Source: Chrysoperla carnea | Lineage: Eukaryota; Arthropoda; Insecta; Neuroptera; Chrysopidae | Assembly (NCBI RefSeq): GCF_905475395.1 | Contig: NC_058340.1 | Span: 64,706,181-64,770,180, forward strand | Direction: 5' to 3' | Length of the DNA: 64,000 bases | In this document: piece after piece, positions 26,626-41,623 of the stretch | How the letters are laid out: every line of letters begins with the position of its first letter | Numbering within the stretch: the stretch's first letter is position 1 | Translations under genes and position numbers: made by a program | The notes under the pieces: generated by a model | Seen by the model: the letters and a program-made list of their open reading frames with translations, nothing else | The model's database searches: none | What the model was told of the DNA's origin: nothing

Positions 26626-27617
26626 TCAAATAAATTGTGGAAAGTTGATTTTTCTGAAATTACCCTTTTTTTACGAAAATTTTTATTCTACAGGTAAAAT
26701 GCTAAAACATGACACTGGTGGGTAATTTGATGGGAGTATAAAATTTAACCTGAAGTGAGCTACGTGAAAATATAACGACTGAATTTGGCTTAATTTATAG
26801 CATAAAATAATTTTAATTTATTTTTATAAATCCTATTCAAGAAACACATCCCGTAAATTAGTTTATTGGCCTGATAGTAGGGATAGTTTTTTCGTTAAAA
26901 AGGGTGTATTTGAAATAACGATAGATTTATTCATCCTAATAAAGAAGTTCATTTAACGGAAGTTTATTGGTGAAAACAGACTTAATTTTTAATCTGCTAC
27001 AGTCGCGTGCGCAGGAATCATCCAAGGGAAGGTTCAAACTTTTCTTCATCATGTTAGGTCAAAAAGTACATAAAAACAAGAAACTCTTTTTTTTGAGTTA
27101 GGAAACTTCTTATTCTGATTCAGTCACTATTTTTCTCTAAGCTAATTCTACAAGGTACAGAAAAAAGCCGATTTTCAGACATTGTCGATTTAAGGTATGT
27201 TTTGAGACGACGCAAAGTTGAAAAGGAGTGATTATTCGTCATTGTTGTCACAGGTAAAACTGCCAGAACGGAAAGCATTTAGACGACATTTGGAAAGGCA
27301 TCTTCATTGTAAATATCAAGAGTCTAAATTTAATAAAATATTGCGATGATTCAAAAATCGATCTTATAAATGTGTCAAGAACAATTGGATGTATTATATG
27401 TAGATTGTGATCCGGATTGTAAATCGTACATTCGAGCGTTGAGTCTGTTTACCCTACTCCAGCGTTTTCTCTTCTTTCAATCAAAATCTGTTTCGCACAG
27501 CATCAGCCAAATCTTGATTTTCTGTTTGAAGTACTCGACACAGTCTCAAGATCAAAATTCAATAAATGTCAACAAATGTCGAAGCAGGTAACTATTCAAT
27601 GGAAATGCGTTTCATAA

Positions 27618-27692
27618 AAGGCTGCTTTTACAGGGCTATATTATTAGTTCTAATTTATGTGGAGAGATTCTCAATCAAGAGGAGGGGATTTG
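27618..27692 (+). repeat. Dispersed repeat R2, copy 1
   Basis: Same orientation and clear similarity with 51625-51697; both contain TTTACAGG, CTATATT, GATTCTCAAT and GGAGGGG. No coding frame. Confidence 0.5.
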
Positions 27693-28052
27693 AACACTCA
27701 TCTTAAAATAGTGCCCTGAAACTTTGAAGCACCCTGTATATTTCGCTTTGCGTGTATCGTATAAAGTTTGCAATTCGTTTTTTTTACTTAATAAATACTG
27801 CAATAAAAATTACTAAATAATACACTATTTCATTCCTATTTGAAAATCATTTATTTACCTAAAAATTAACAATAAATTAGCAAAAATATAGTAATAAAAA
27901 ATCAATTTTCGTTAAATTAATTATTCTATGCCTTGCATTTTATAAATTATACAAAAGAAAAAAATATTTACATTTATAATAAATTATATAGTTTAAACAA
28001 TATGAAATATTACAAAATTTCACTAACAAAAAAATTTGACTAGAATTGTTTA

Positions 28053-31000
28053 TTAATTTGAATTATCAGCAGCTTCCTGATTACGTGGTGTTCGTTGATT
28101 ACGTGGACCACTTCGACGTATTTCATTTAAACAGGCTAACATGCGTATCATAAAGGCAGCCGGTACTGTTATTGTATCACGTGTTTCCTCCAACATTACT
28201 TCGTTGCGATCAGTTAGCTGTAAAATATATTAAAATTCAATTGAAATACCCGAATCGGATATGAAAAATACAAAATACAGTCAATTCACGGATGGAATTA
28301 CCAAGAAAACAAAAACTTATCTTCTTAAAAGTAATTGTTTATAAAAATCCCTGCTTTTCGAGAAAATTTCATAAATGTTTGATCAGACTTTCGTGTATTT
28401 TATTTAACGAGATTTGTTTCGTTTGAAATTCCGTAATTTACCGACTCACGAAATAGCTACAACAGGCCCATATTGATTACCGGGACTCTGTGCAGTGCAT
28501 GCAAAATGCCAAACTGGTTATAACCACAGCTAGGCCATTCGACTGTGATCGCTTGAAACTCAATAGAGCATAGTGGAGAACGGTGGTAGGACTCTTGACA
28601 GAACACTGTCGATTGAACTACTACCTTCATAACAGGCAAACTCTGATGATTCAACTTGTAGGGCCTGTATGGAGGACGATGAAATATACATACATGTTAT
28701 TTGCACCTGCAGAAACCTGCAGAGTGTCAAGTTTATAATTTTTGGATCCAAAACCTTGGATCAATTCCGGCCCAATTTACCCAATAAGTTTTAAACAATA
28801 TCTAAATATTAATTGACGTACCTCTTTCACTAAATCCAAATTAAAATCGGTTTCTTCTCCATTTGGAGACCAAATTTTTACATCGTAATCAATACCGGAT
28901 GTTGCAAGAATTGGATAGATTGGATGTGGTTGAATACAATTGACAACGTGTTGATCACCTTGTAATAACATCACTATTTCTCCAGTAAATCTATCCCACA
29001 CAAATATATGCCCACAATCTGAACCGGACATCACATATTGGTTTCCATAAAAACTGACCTCTTTTATCATGGTTCTGTAATAAATTATTAATTTAAGTTT
29101 ATTAAAACCACACTTTATGAGACTATCCAGAATTCTGGAAACAAACTTTTCAAATTTCAATTTCAATCAGATCTGCTCTTCATTGGAACTCAAAGAGATC
29201 AAGACGAAGAAGACCTTAAACTTGCTGATACCCAATTAACGATAAAGTGACTCTTTTTGGAAAAAACTGAAGGTTGTGTAAATTAGTAACCCGTAATAAA
29301 AATTCATCAAGAAAGACCTTCTTTTAGTTCTTTAGTTTCAAGTTTTTTATTTCTTAGAACCTGTAAAATCGCGTTGGTTGTTCTGGACAGTTCTTCGGCC
29401 CTTTATAGCTTCGCCCCGGCAAGTAGGCACTTGCCTACTTTGTCTTATGGATAATTTGCCTCTTGTGACTTGAAGCAAAGCTAGATGGCGTCATATAGTT
29501 GCGACGCTGAGCTTGAAGAATAAAAAAAGATATTTTAGAACGAGTTCATTTATCAATTACTTTTCAATCGCATTTCCGATTTCGTCTTGCTATCACTATT
29601 ATAATTCTAGAAAATAAATAAATTTAAAAAAATTATTACCTAGCATTTCTATGGCCTGTATATTTTCGTTTAACTTTTGGCATAATCGTGTCTTGTTCAT
29701 CTAAAAATGTTTCGTTCTCGATTGTATTTCGACTAGATTGATTTGCAAAACCACTAATTTCATCAAAATTGTACACAACAGGCTCACTTTCTGCCATATC
29801 ATTAAAATCAGACGCTTCTTCCCCTTCTTCAAATGTATCCACACTCACATCATGACGATTAGCTGTTACGGGCACTTCGGGTTCGCCACCAATTGATAGA
29901 GTAGATAATCGATTTGCGGTACCGCTAGTAGATGGCACAGTCTCGTCATTAGGAACAGATTGAGCTGTTGAATTTTCCTGTATTGGAGAACTTTCAACTG
30001 TTTGAGTATCACCTGATTCGGTGGGATTATTATTAGTTGCTTGAGCTGTGGCATTTTGCCGTCGAGCATTTGTTGAGCGTCCATTAAGTGCTGCTCGTGT
30101 ATGAGGATCATTTAGCATACGTGTTAAAACATCAGTCATTCGTTGCATTAAAGTTGCTTGAAGCTGAGGTCGAGCTTGACCAATACCATTATTTACATTA
30201 ATTGCTTCTCGTTCAGGGCGAGCATCTGGTCCGGTATCAGACCAATCACCACGTAAACGAAGTTTTCTGACTCGTCTTTCACCTCCATTTCCATTATCTT
30301 TGTTTGAATTTGAATTTTTATTGTCTAATGTGCATAATTTCTTCGCAGATGGATCCTTTACACCGAAAAGGTAAATATAATCCGACGAATAACTAACTAA
30401 AAGATCTTCACCATCAGGACTGTAACAAACACTCGTAATTCGATAATATTGTTGATCTAAGCACGGTGCCATAAAACAAGCAATTGGTTTTAATAAACCT
30501 TGATTTTCCATATTGCTTTTCGATGTACTTAAAGTACGTCGATCGAACGTTCGAACTTTACCATCCGAGCATCCAATCGCTAATTCATACGATACGTTTT
30601 CATTGATACATAGTGCTGTAACCGCACGTCGATATGTCATTAATACATCGTCGGTACAACGTAGTTTATTACATTGTCGTTTAACACGTAAATCAAAAAA
30701 ACGTACTGTTCCATCTTCGCCACAACTAATAAAACTATTCGGATCGTTTGGAATCGTGACTATATCGTATGTAGTACCATTATGGCATAAAAATTTATTA
30801 TATAGCGTTTCATCCGGTTTATTTAAATCTGTGTACAGTATAACACCATCTCCGGAACATGATACTATTTGGGAATCACAACAATTTGGCATAAATTTTG
30901 CACTAAATATATTAGCTCGATGACTTGTACGATATGAAGTTTGTAGTTTACCATAAAATGGATCTGATATGACTAAATGTTGATCGTCTGAACCGGATAG

Positions 31001-32162
31001 TAGTAAATTACCGCGTTCATTCCAACATAACGAATTAACACAACCACGATGTACGTTTAAACTTTTTTGTAAACGAAAACGTTGAACTAAATCCAAACTA
31101 TCTGGAATTTAAATAGTGCGGATTAAGAGAGGAGCAATTTTCTTCTATTACAAGTAATTATAGCAAATATATAGTTCGGAGCTTCATTTCGTATCTCGGA
31201 AACTTATCGTTCTATCGTAAAATCAATCAAATTTTCATTCCGTTGATTTATTATAGATAATGAGGACCCAAAAAGATAAAAATTCAGATCGTTTGATTAT
31301 TAGATGAATATTTGTTGGAATATCTCCAAAATAGTTTCGAAATAAAAGCTTTTCGCACTGGATACTCACTCAATTGTTAAATGAACCCGATTTTTTAATT
31401 TTTTGGGTTAAAATTACCCCCTAAATCAAGATTCATTAAATCCTATAAGACTTTTTTTCTAGCCCTAAGGATACCCCTCAGAAAAATTTTAAAAAAATCG
31501 AGAAAATCATTTTCTAGAACAAATTTGATCCAAAAAGTACAAAAATGGGGTAAATTTGATTATTAAACAAAGTATAGTTTCTGAGATATCGATTAAAATT
31601 GTACCCGAGGGATGATTTCTTGGAGCAATTTCTTCATTTCGTATCTCGAAAACTTAATAGTTCAATCGAAAGATTAAATTTCATTTATTATCGAAATACT
31701 AAATGGTAACAATAAAATTGCTACTATTGCAATTTGTTGACGAAAAAAGGACATTTTATAAACATTGATTTTCCATTTATTTTTTTCTCAGAGTCGTTAA
31801 GAAAAATGATTCAAAAATTTTGAAAAATTGAAGAAATAATTGTTAATGACAAAAAAAAAAAAACAAAAAATTTCAAAATAAAATCCATGTTTTTTTTTTA
31901 ATGTTCCAATCACAACAATTAAAATTTTTTCAAAACCTGAAATTTGGAAGGTGGGCTAACATCGCATGCATAATAATAAAACATTGAGCATTGACCTAGC
32001 AGCATCCAATATACATAATTTCTAATCAAAAAAACTTAAAACGTAATTAAAAATCATTAAAAACTAACCTTTCGCAGCCGTATATAAATTGATACAATTA
32101 TTTAGATCATAACTTTTATAATAAATACTATGAAATATATCATATTTACGACGAAATTCCAT
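28053..32162 (-). CDS. DCAF6: DDB1- and CUL4-associated factor 6-like WD-repeat protein
   Basis: A likely substrate receptor of CUL4-DDB1 ubiquitin ligase (vertebrate DCAF6/NRIP also acts as a nuclear-receptor cofactor). Exons on the minus strand: 32162-32069, 31101-29640, 29074-28822, 28217-28053, in phase, 655 residues. WD repeats begin at [25 protein letters not shown] in the form [12 protein letters not shown] (residues ~47-80) and continue to [10 protein letters not shown] (~268-277); two more follow near the C-terminus ([29 protein letters not shown]). DDB1-contact motifs FDLR (~167) and FDRR (~217) are present. [12 protein letters not shown] (~311-322) and the end block [19 protein letters not shown] are strongly conserved in DCAF6. 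The middle (~350-500) is low-complexity S/T/N and acidic. Intron 3 (28218-28821) holds a LINE relic. Head-to-head with TRAM1 at 2.5 kb. Confidence 0.94.
28440..28780 (+). mobile_element. Relic of RNase H-type LINE, 3' portion
   Basis: In DCAF6 intron 3, antisense to the gene. Similar in order to 14180-14380: a GTGGGATTCTCACTAG-like stretch, GATTGAACTACTACCTTCAT, then GGAGGACGAT and a block ending at the repeated 'accttggatc'. Heavily decayed. Confidence 0.6.
31140..31700. repeat. AT-rich repeat with recurrent 'stress-like' motifs
   Basis: In DCAF6 intron 1. Repeats of TTTCGTATCTCGAAAACTTA, TTTTTGGGT(T/C)AAAAT and GTTTCTGAGATATCGA occur twice or more here, and also at 42930-43390; 60160-60470 is a weaker relative. 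The family is unknown and the boundaries are approximate. Confidence 0.4.
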
Positions 32163-33116
32163 TTTAATAATTATATTATAAAAAGAAAATGCTCAACAAT
32201 AAAAATGTTTTACGAATTATTTTAAATCTACTTTTCCATCATAATATTTATCAAAATTATTTGACACATTTTTTGAGACATTATTGTTCTATTTGCTTTT
32301 AGCATTGACATATATTTTAGAAATAACTTTTTGCACTATTTCAAACATATCCTATGTAATAAATTTTTCATAAAACATGTATATATATTTTTAATATTAG
32401 ATATACTTAGATATGTCTTACGAAATCAGATAGAAATTTATTTTTTTTACGGTGCTCATAAATAAATTTTATATGACAATTTTCAATACAAGGAAAAATT
32501 CTTATGTAATTATACTTTTGTACTTGACTTTCATATTAATAATTTTCGTCTAAATATCAGGGCTATATATAAATATAAATTTAAATTGGAATGTATTATT
32601 ATGACAAATTTTAGTAATTAATTTAGAAATAAATAATCTAGAAAATCTTTGTGTTATATTTATTTAAACTTAATAATAGATAATAAAAAGTTGTGCAAAA
32701 AAAAGTTAATTGCAAGATCGTTAATCACGAATTTTTGATTTATCACATTGCTTATTATATTACCGATTTCTAATTTAGAAAAAAAGCGGTATGTGCAGAA
32801 AGCCAAAAATGGCATCCTAGCTACTAAAGTACCGCAAAGTTCCCAGGAAAAAAATTGGCCATACTATTATCGTCATATTGGCAGTTTGTTTTTTTGTTTT
32901 CATGAAATTTTGGGTTCTGTAACAGCCATTATTTACATTTAGGGACCTTAGCACCACCTTCTGAAAAAATTTATACAAATATTAAAAATAGACACTGATG
33001 ATGGATCATACATACTTTGGATCTTACCAGCCTAGACAAAAATTTATTGGATCCAGAGCCGGACTTAGCCATCTATAGGCGACTCGAGTGATTTGATTAT
33101 AATTTAAAAATCCTAT

Positions 33117-34273
33117 TATACCATGTATATGAAATATACATAGTATATTAAGTTTAGTCCCAAGTTTGTAACGCTTAAAAATATTGATACTACGAAAAAC
33201 AAGTGAAAACAAACAATTGACTGAGTTAATTGTTGAAATAACATGTATGGACAGTGTTGATGCACAATAGTTTGTTTTTTTAACGTCACGTAAATAACAA
33301 AAGATATTCACTTTTAAATAGACACACACACAACTGATATTCCTATATTAATACATACTATAAAATTTGCACCTAATTAACGCCCTCGTGGGTAAACAGT
33401 GATGTTTACAAAAAAATGTTTCAAACAAAAGTTTTTTATTTTTTTATAAGGACCATTTTTTATATTTAAACTTTTGTTCTATCTCTAACGGTTTACAAGA
33501 CCCAATTGACCTATGATGCTCATTTACGAACTTGACCTCACTTTTTACGTCCTGAGTACGCTGTAAAAATTTCAACTCGATATCTTTTTTCGTTTTTGAG
33601 TTATCGTGTCCACAGACGGACGGACAACCGGAATTGGACTAATTAGGTGATTTTATGAACACCTATGACAAAATTTTTTTCCTAGCATCATTATTTTTAA
33701 GCGTTAAAAACTTGGGACTAAACTTAATATACTATGTATATTTCATATATACATGGTATAAAAATTTGGTTTAGGTGTTCATAGAATCACCTAATTAGTC
33801 CATTTCCATATGTCTGTCTGTCTGTCCGTCTGTCATCACGATAACTCAAAAACGAAAAGAGATATCAAGCTGAAATTTTTATAGTATGCTTAAGACGTAA
33901 AAAGTGAGGTCGAGTTCGTAAATGAGCAACATAGGTCAATTGGGTCTTGGGTCCGTAGGACCCATCTTGTAAATCGTTAGAGATAGAATAAATGTTTAAA
34001 TGTAAAAAATTTTCCTTATAAAAAAATAAACAACTTTTGTTTGAAACATTTTCTTGTAAACATCACTGTTCACCCACGAGGACGCTAAATTAGGTGAAAA
34101 TTTTGTAGTATGTATTAATATGGGAATATCAGTTATGTGTGTGTGTGGCTATTTAACAGTAGAAATCTTTCTTTATTTACGTGACGTCAAAAAAAAAACG
34201 ATTGCGTCATTAAAACTGTCTATACATGGTATTTCAACAATTAACTCAGTCAATTGTTTGTTTTCACTTGTTT
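33117..34273 (+). mobile_element. Helentron-like element, copy 6, interrupted by copy 7
   Basis: Plus-orientation element whose first 80 bases (33117-33196, ending '...gatactacga') and remainder (33761-34273, starting '...aaatttggtttaggtg') join at exactly the point where uninterrupted copies read 'gatgctacgaacaaaattttggtata'. The gap is filled by a full minus-orientation copy of the same family. Confidence 0.85.
33197..33760 (-). mobile_element. Helentron-like element, copy 7, nested in copy 6
   Basis: Full-length minus-orientation copy with 3' end GTTTTCACTTG at the left and the 5' end TATACCATGTATATATG at the right, inserted into an A-rich point of copy 6. It must be younger than its host copy. 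Confidence 0.85.
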
Positions 34274-34653
34274 CTTATTTAGTTTCCGTCTAAATCGATA
34301 GAAATAGGTATTCAAATTAAGTGGTTAAGTTGAGCTGGCGTACGTGGCGCCTTGTAGATCTGGGACCCCGACCGTCCCCTTCTAAAGCCGGCACTGATTA
34401 GGTGCTTTTAGTGAACGAGATGTATATTTGTGGCACTTTAACATGATTAAATTACCGCTTGTGGGATTATAAATACTCTTTCAAAAAGAAATTTGTATAT
34501 GCGTGCGTCGATATAATAACAAATTTGACGTGTAGCCGTGTAACTTGCGTGGCATTATTTTGTATCATATGTACATATTCCAGTCTGGGGATAGTTTCAT
34601 ATGTTCATCACAAATCATAACTCTGTAATAGAAAATTAAATAAAAATCCATAA

Positions 34654-38325
<3,672 letters not shown>

Positions 38326-39356
38326 ACGAGATTTGGTACGAAATAACTAAAGAAGAAAAAGATCCTCTTTGTACTGTGTACAAAAACATTACGATTATTA
38401 AGAGCAATTTTCGTTATAACGTCATCAATTCAATATTTTGTATGTTTACAAATTTTTTACTAAAAAAAAAAACAAAAACAAATAATTTTCAGATTTATTT
38501 ATTTTTTAACATCGTAACAGGTTGCATTTTAATAAAGCAATAGAATTTTTAATCTGATTTTGATGTTTCATTTTTTGTTTCAAATTCCTTTATTCCAGTT
38601 TGGAAGTGTTTAAGAGCAAAGCTAATAATAATAATAATACATAAAAGGGATACCGCAAATGGGTCCCCAGCACCTAGACCAGGCGGGCCTCTGTCCTCTT
38701 GGAAATACCCGAAGGCGAGACGTCTCCGGGTAAGAAATGTTATTTTAAGCACATGTAGTTACAGAATTCTGTCGAGGCTAAACGTCACGAGAATGCCCAC
38801 AGCTTTTCTGCCGAGATTTGTCCCAAGATTGATGAATCCAAGGTTTCGGACTCAAAGTTCTAAACCTAACGCCTGTAGGTGATAATAAAATGTATATAGG
38901 TTTCATCGTCCTCTATACAGGTTCTACAAGTTGGATCATCAGAGATCTATTTATTCTGGAGGTGATAGTTCAATCAAAGTACCCTGTCAAGAGTCCCACC
39001 ACCCTTCTCAATTGTGCTTTAGTGAAAAAAAGCGTGGAAAGCTACCAATATCTGTCAATCAAAAATTTACAATAATTGAAATCATATGATTTTTTTCCGA
39101 AATACTGAATTTTTTTTTGAATTTATTCTTTTTTTCAATTCAGTTTAATTGTGTTGATCACAGTTAACAGAAATTTAAAAAATTCAAATCAAGTTCATAT
39201 GAACGTAAAATCAAATTTTCGCGGTAAATCCATAAAACGCATGTCTCATGTAATCGTTTCCATAACAACCGTTGTAAATAAATACATTTAAACCATGGTT
39301 TAACAGGTTTAACCTAAAAAATGACAAGTATTTAAAATTAAAAAAAATAAACAAAA
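38326..39356. other. Intergenic region between TRAM1 and DYNLT2B
   Basis: 1.0 kb holding the TRAM1 3' end, a LINE end (38640-39010, minus) and the DYNLT2B upstream region (39011-39356). No separate gene is seen. Confidence 0.5.
38640..39010 (-). mobile_element. RNase H-type LINE, 3' end
   Basis: Reverse complement matches 14190-14575: a GGACTCTTGACAGGGTACTTTGA-like run, 'ctcatgatccaact' block, GGAGACGTCTCGCCTTCGG (shared almost exactly with 14486-14504), GGTCTAGGTGCTGGGGACC and an end with a (TAA/TTA)n tail near 38622-38640. The simple (AAT)n tail is as expected for a LINE 3' terminus. Confidence 0.75.
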
Positions 39357-41397
39357 ATGTCTGTACAATCAAGTATAACTGGTGAACAGATTTCAACTTT
39401 AGATGAAGAGGTCGAGAGTACTTATGAAGCAAAAGCTTTACCAAGTTCTCAAGAAGTTGCACCCAGCACGTACTTAATTAAACCGCCCTTATCTCAGAAG
39501 TAAGTGAATGTCAATTAACAAACTACCTTCATTATTTATTTAAAATTTTTGATTATTATTTCGTGCAGATTTCGTGCACAGCCCGTTCAATTAATTATAA
39601 AAACAATTTTGAGAGATATGTTAACTGGTGTAGAATATTCACAGGAAGGGGCCAAAGAATTGACTAAAAAAATAGCGAATGAAATACGGGATAAAGTTCG
39701 AGGTATTAGTTATTAATAATACTTAAAAATTTGTCTGTATAATAAATACTTTTAATAAATTTTTAGAATTAAATTTTCGGAGATATAAAATTATTGTACA
39801 AGTGCATATAGGCGAACAAAAAGGAGCTGGTGTTAAAAGTGGAATTCGATGTCTTTGGGATTCAGAATGTGATAATTACACGTCAGACGTTTTTATGAAT
39901 GTAAGTTTTCTAAATTTTTCAATTTGGATCAATGAGTAGACGGACTGATAAACAAAATTCTATTTCGATCAGACTCATGCTTTATTCGAATAGGGAATAA
40001 TATTCATGAAATTTAAATTTGGTTCAAATATTTTTCGTCCGTAACTTTAATGACTGGACATTTCAACTAAAACATTATTTCAGTAATTAATATCTTTTTA
40101 ATTACTTAAAATTAATTAATAAAAGTACAAATTCAGTGAGGGCATTTAAAAATTTCTAAAACGAAAATTCAAATTTCTATACGGACGTGACATCAAAGTA
40201 CGGGCTTGTTAAATTTGTTGACATACTGTATGATATTAATTACTTACATTTTATATGGTATTTCATTAAATTATATTATTCTACGGCTTTTTATTAGAAA
40301 ACTTAATAATAACGAGTGTAAATTCTGTGTTGTAAATGCATTGTTTTAAAGTGTAAATTATACATTGAACTGTCAAAAATTTACAGATCACGTACTTATA
40401 CGTCATCAACAGAGAGCGCTACAAAACCGCGTTTAAATATCTCAAAATTATAATGTATTTTAAATATTTTTTTTACACTTAAATACAGCATTTTTAAGCA
40501 GTATTTATATTTTTTACTTTGTTATAACGGTGTAAACAATGAATTAAAAATATAAAAAAATACATGAATATTCCCTATTAGGCGCGGATCTAGCCTTTAA
40601 AAAAGGCTGTGGTCACAACCACCCTAAAATCCAGAGTCAGAGAATAAATTCATGAGGGAGCTAACTCGATCCTTATCGATATAGTTCATTTCTAATAAAG
40701 GAGGAGTTATAAAATATTTGACGCCCTGATTAAGATTTTGTACAGTGTATAGTTCAACGTGTTTTTTTTTTGCACATCATAGTGTCAAACATTTAAACTC
40801 TAAACTATTGAACCGATTTTGATGAAATTTTTACAACTTCAAAGGATATTTTAGTTTTTAAACGTTAGTGTATACATTTTACATTAAATCATTTTATTTA
40901 GGTGCTTAATTAAATTGCAAATTCAAGCTTACGTTTCTTTTTCGCAAAAACCTTGATAATTTCATCGATATCCAGGTTCACACCTTTGTGTATATTTTGG
41001 AGAGATATCCCGGAGAATCTATCCTGTACCATTGATACACTCCACAAAGACTTTACTCTGTGGAGAATAGAAAACGATCTCTTTGCGGTAGCTACGTTGA
41101 CCGGGAAAGCTGCCAGTATTTGTAAGAAAATTGTTAAATTAGGGTGAAAAATCTTGGTTGTTATAATATCATCAGCCTATCGACCTCAATAGCGACCGTG
41201 ACAGTGTGACATCACAAGTCTTATTAGAATTATGGACATGCCCATCGTGCCCAAAACGATAGATCCGTGCTTGTTTTGAATTTTGTTACTTACGCGTTTT
41301 TGGCGAAGTATTAAAAAGAATAATTTTAAGAAAGAACTAATTTTTTTAGGATACATTATTTTGTATGGCAGTGGTGTATGCAGTATATTTTTACTAA
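39357..41397 (+). CDS. DYNLT2B: Dynein light chain Tctex-type 2B (TCTEX1 domain protein 2)
   Basis: A light chain of ciliary dyneins (IFT dynein-2 in vertebrates; the algal Tctex2b relative belongs to inner-arm dynein). Exons 39357-39499, 39569-39702, 39767-39900 and 41350-41397 join in phase to give 152 residues, the normal length. A ~45-residue leader is followed by the Tctex1 domain: YLIKPPLSQKFRAQPVQLII, EYSQEGAKELTKKIANEIRD, RYKIIVQVHIGEQKGAGV, CLWDSECDNYTSDVFMN and the end DTLFCMAVVYAVYFY. The last exon is only 48 bases and is separated by a 1.45 kb intron full of transposon sequence. A polyadenylation signal AATAAA is at 41555-41560. Tail-to-tail with PACRG. Confidence 0.93.
39991..40580 (-). 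mobile_element. MITE family C, copy 2, inverted
   Basis: Reverse-complement copy of 35765-36342 over its whole length, with the same ends (TAGGGAAT...ATTCCCTA) and flanking TA. It has a few small insertions, for instance beside the ATTCATG at its left end. Lies in intron 3 of DYNLT2B. Confidence 0.8.
40581..41272. mobile_element. Possible DNA-transposon remnant
   Basis: Directly abuts the previous MITE. Left end GGCGCGGATCTAGCC and right end, on the minus strand, AGCACGGATCTATCG form a short inverted pair, recalling the CACGGATCTAG ends of family B. The frame at 40953-41147 has no recognised domain. Borders tentative. Confidence 0.35.
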
Positions 41398-41623
41398 TTT
41401 ATGGTATGTCAATTTGGTTTTCTAATTTATGGTATGACAATGGAACTAAGTTTAAAATTTAGTGTAAATAATTTGTTCCAATCCGTGTATAATTTTTGTT
41501 TTGTTGAATTATAAAAACGGCTTTTTAAAACAAGAAAACATATTGATTTTGTTGAATAAAATTGTTTATTTTTGAAGAATACAGTATTTAATTTTGCTAA
41601 CTACAATTTATGATTGTACTATT

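Larger units (their letters stand above)
25572..28052. other. Region between Hrd1 and DCAF6 (both 3' ends)
   Basis: Contains the two 3' untranslated regions. 26370-26625 resembles the end of a common insect interspersed element (it has AACCGATTTTGAATATC, CAGACAGGCAGAAACACAC and GGTTCGGGGGTTAAAA). 27618-27692 is a dispersed repeat shared with 51625-51697. The rest is AT-rich with no gene recognised. Confidence 0.45.
33054..34396. mobile_element. hAT-like MITE hosting two later insertions
   Basis: The left end begins CAGAGCCGGACTTAG and the right end, on the minus strand, CAGTGCCGGCTTTAG: a pair of imperfect inverted termini of the CAGxGCCGG type common in hAT elements. The flanks ATTGGATC and ATTAGGTG are only loosely alike, so the 8 bp duplication is degenerate or misjudged. 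The interior is largely two Helentron-like copies. Confidence 0.5.

Noticed and set aside
30513-30923. 136-codon plus-strand frame
   Set aside because: Antisense shadow of the DCAF6 WD-repeat exon, which has strong family support.
40953-41147. Plus-strand frame of 64 codons inside DYNLT2B intron 3
   Set aside because: No known domain; sits within a probable transposon remnant between two good DYNLT2B exons.
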